From assembly GCA_900762015.1 (NCBI GenBank), contig CAAFEX010000087.1, forward strand, positions 1-6,684: a DNA stretch of 6,684 nucleotides, read 5' to 3'. Shown here piece by piece: positions 6,457 through 6,684 of the stretch. Under the pieces are notes generated by a model. That model was not told where the DNA came from. It saw only the letters and a list, made by a program, of their open reading frames with translations, and ran no database searches. The translations under genes were made by a program, and so were the position numbers. Each line of letters opens with the position of its first letter. The first letter of the stretch is position 1. Origin of the DNA: an uncultured Collinsella sp. GTDB taxonomy: Bacteria; Actinomycetota; Coriobacteriia; Coriobacteriales; Coriobacteriaceae.

Positions 6457-6684
6457 ATGTCCGGAAAGAAGAAGAGTGGCTCCGCGAGGGCGGTCCCGAG
6501 GGCCTACGGAAGGCTCACGAGGCACGAGCGGGACACGGTCCAGAGGATGCTGGAGCGCAGGGCGTCGTGCAGGGAGATCGCGAGGGAGCTGGGCAGGTCG
6601 CCCTCGACGGTGAGCGCCGAGGTGGCGTCGCACAGGTTCGTGACGGCGCCGAAGGCCAGGCGCGGCGAGCGCGTGGACGCCTCC
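6457..6684 (+). CDS. IS30-family transposase, N-terminal part (partial)
   Basis: The first 76 codons of a transposase that continues past the window. The ATG has CGGAGGA (6446-6452) four bases upstream. The N-terminus is basic (SGKKKSGSAR). It is followed by the IS30-type helix-turn-helix: LTRHERDTVQRMLERRASCR at about 20-39, then EIARELGRSPSTVSAEV at 40-56, the recognition part that binds the element's ends. The DDE catalytic core would lie downstream. Eleven of fifteen arginines are AGG and only three CGC, the reverse of TypA, which marks it as foreign to the resident genes. Whether the full gene is intact cannot be seen. A different HTH transposase or regulator family is possible, but the helix pattern and spacing fit IS30 best. 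Confidence 0.82.
   Translation, partial: MSGKKKSGSARAVPRAYGRLTRHERDTVQRMLERRASCREIARELGRSPSTVSAEVASHRFVTAPKARRGERVDAS

Larger units (their letters stand above)
6368..6684 (+). mobile_element. left part of an IS30-family insertion sequence (boundary uncertain)
   Basis: The transposase gene starting at 6457 runs off the window. The left boundary is set at the palindrome only as an estimate, because the right end of the element and its target duplication are not in the window. The region after the tRNA promoter changes sharply in codon and base style at about this point. Confidence 0.4.

Noticed and set aside
6259..6633. 124-codon minus-strand frame over the transposase start
   Set aside because: Arginine/proline-rich shadow of the transposase gene that also crosses the palindrome and the tRNA promoter.

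Overview
The window looks like the chromosome of a high-GC actinobacterium of the class Coriobacteriia, most likely Collinsella or a close relative. This rests on the GC-rich third codon positions, the style of the proteins (TypA, bifunctional nuclease, TRIC channel) and an AGG-rich IS30-type transposase. It is an inference from recognition and was not searched.

Layout from left to right. Bases 3-92 are the last 29 codons of an unidentified plus-strand gene entering from the left, followed by two small tandem hairpins. A plus-strand cluster follows: a DUF151 bifunctional nuclease (264-764), a small two-helix membrane protein that begins directly on its stop codon (765-1154), an acidic protein of unknown function (1185-1634), and after a 117-base gap the ribosome-associated GTPase TypA/BipA (1752-3590). 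A strong intrinsic terminator at 3619-3652 closes this block, and a 13-bp perfect inverted repeat follows it.

Two minus-strand genes converge on that point: a secreted or membrane-anchored beta-helix (bactofilin-like) protein (3719-4864) and a TRIC/UPF0126 cation channel with a TTG start (4972-5661). Bases 5662-6027 hold no intact gene. They contain a likely C-terminal scrap of an exonuclease III-type gene, three consecutive near-perfect hairpins, an inverted scrap of a tRNA-Ser 3' end, and a tRNA terminator. Two minus-strand tRNA-Ser genes, CGA (6028-6118) and GGA (6167-6257), each have a terminator-like hairpin downstream and share one good promoter at 6274-6301. The right end (6457-6684) is the N-terminal part of an IS30-family transposase, preceded by a large palindrome and a leader hairpin.

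The left cluster joins translation and stress functions (TypA, a nuclease) with two uncharacterised small proteins. The tRNA-Ser locus shows signs of past rearrangement: gene debris, an inverted tRNA scrap and a nearby insertion sequence. I see no CRISPR array, toxin-antitoxin pair or complete novel system. The most unusual part is the debris and hairpin zone at 5766-5964.
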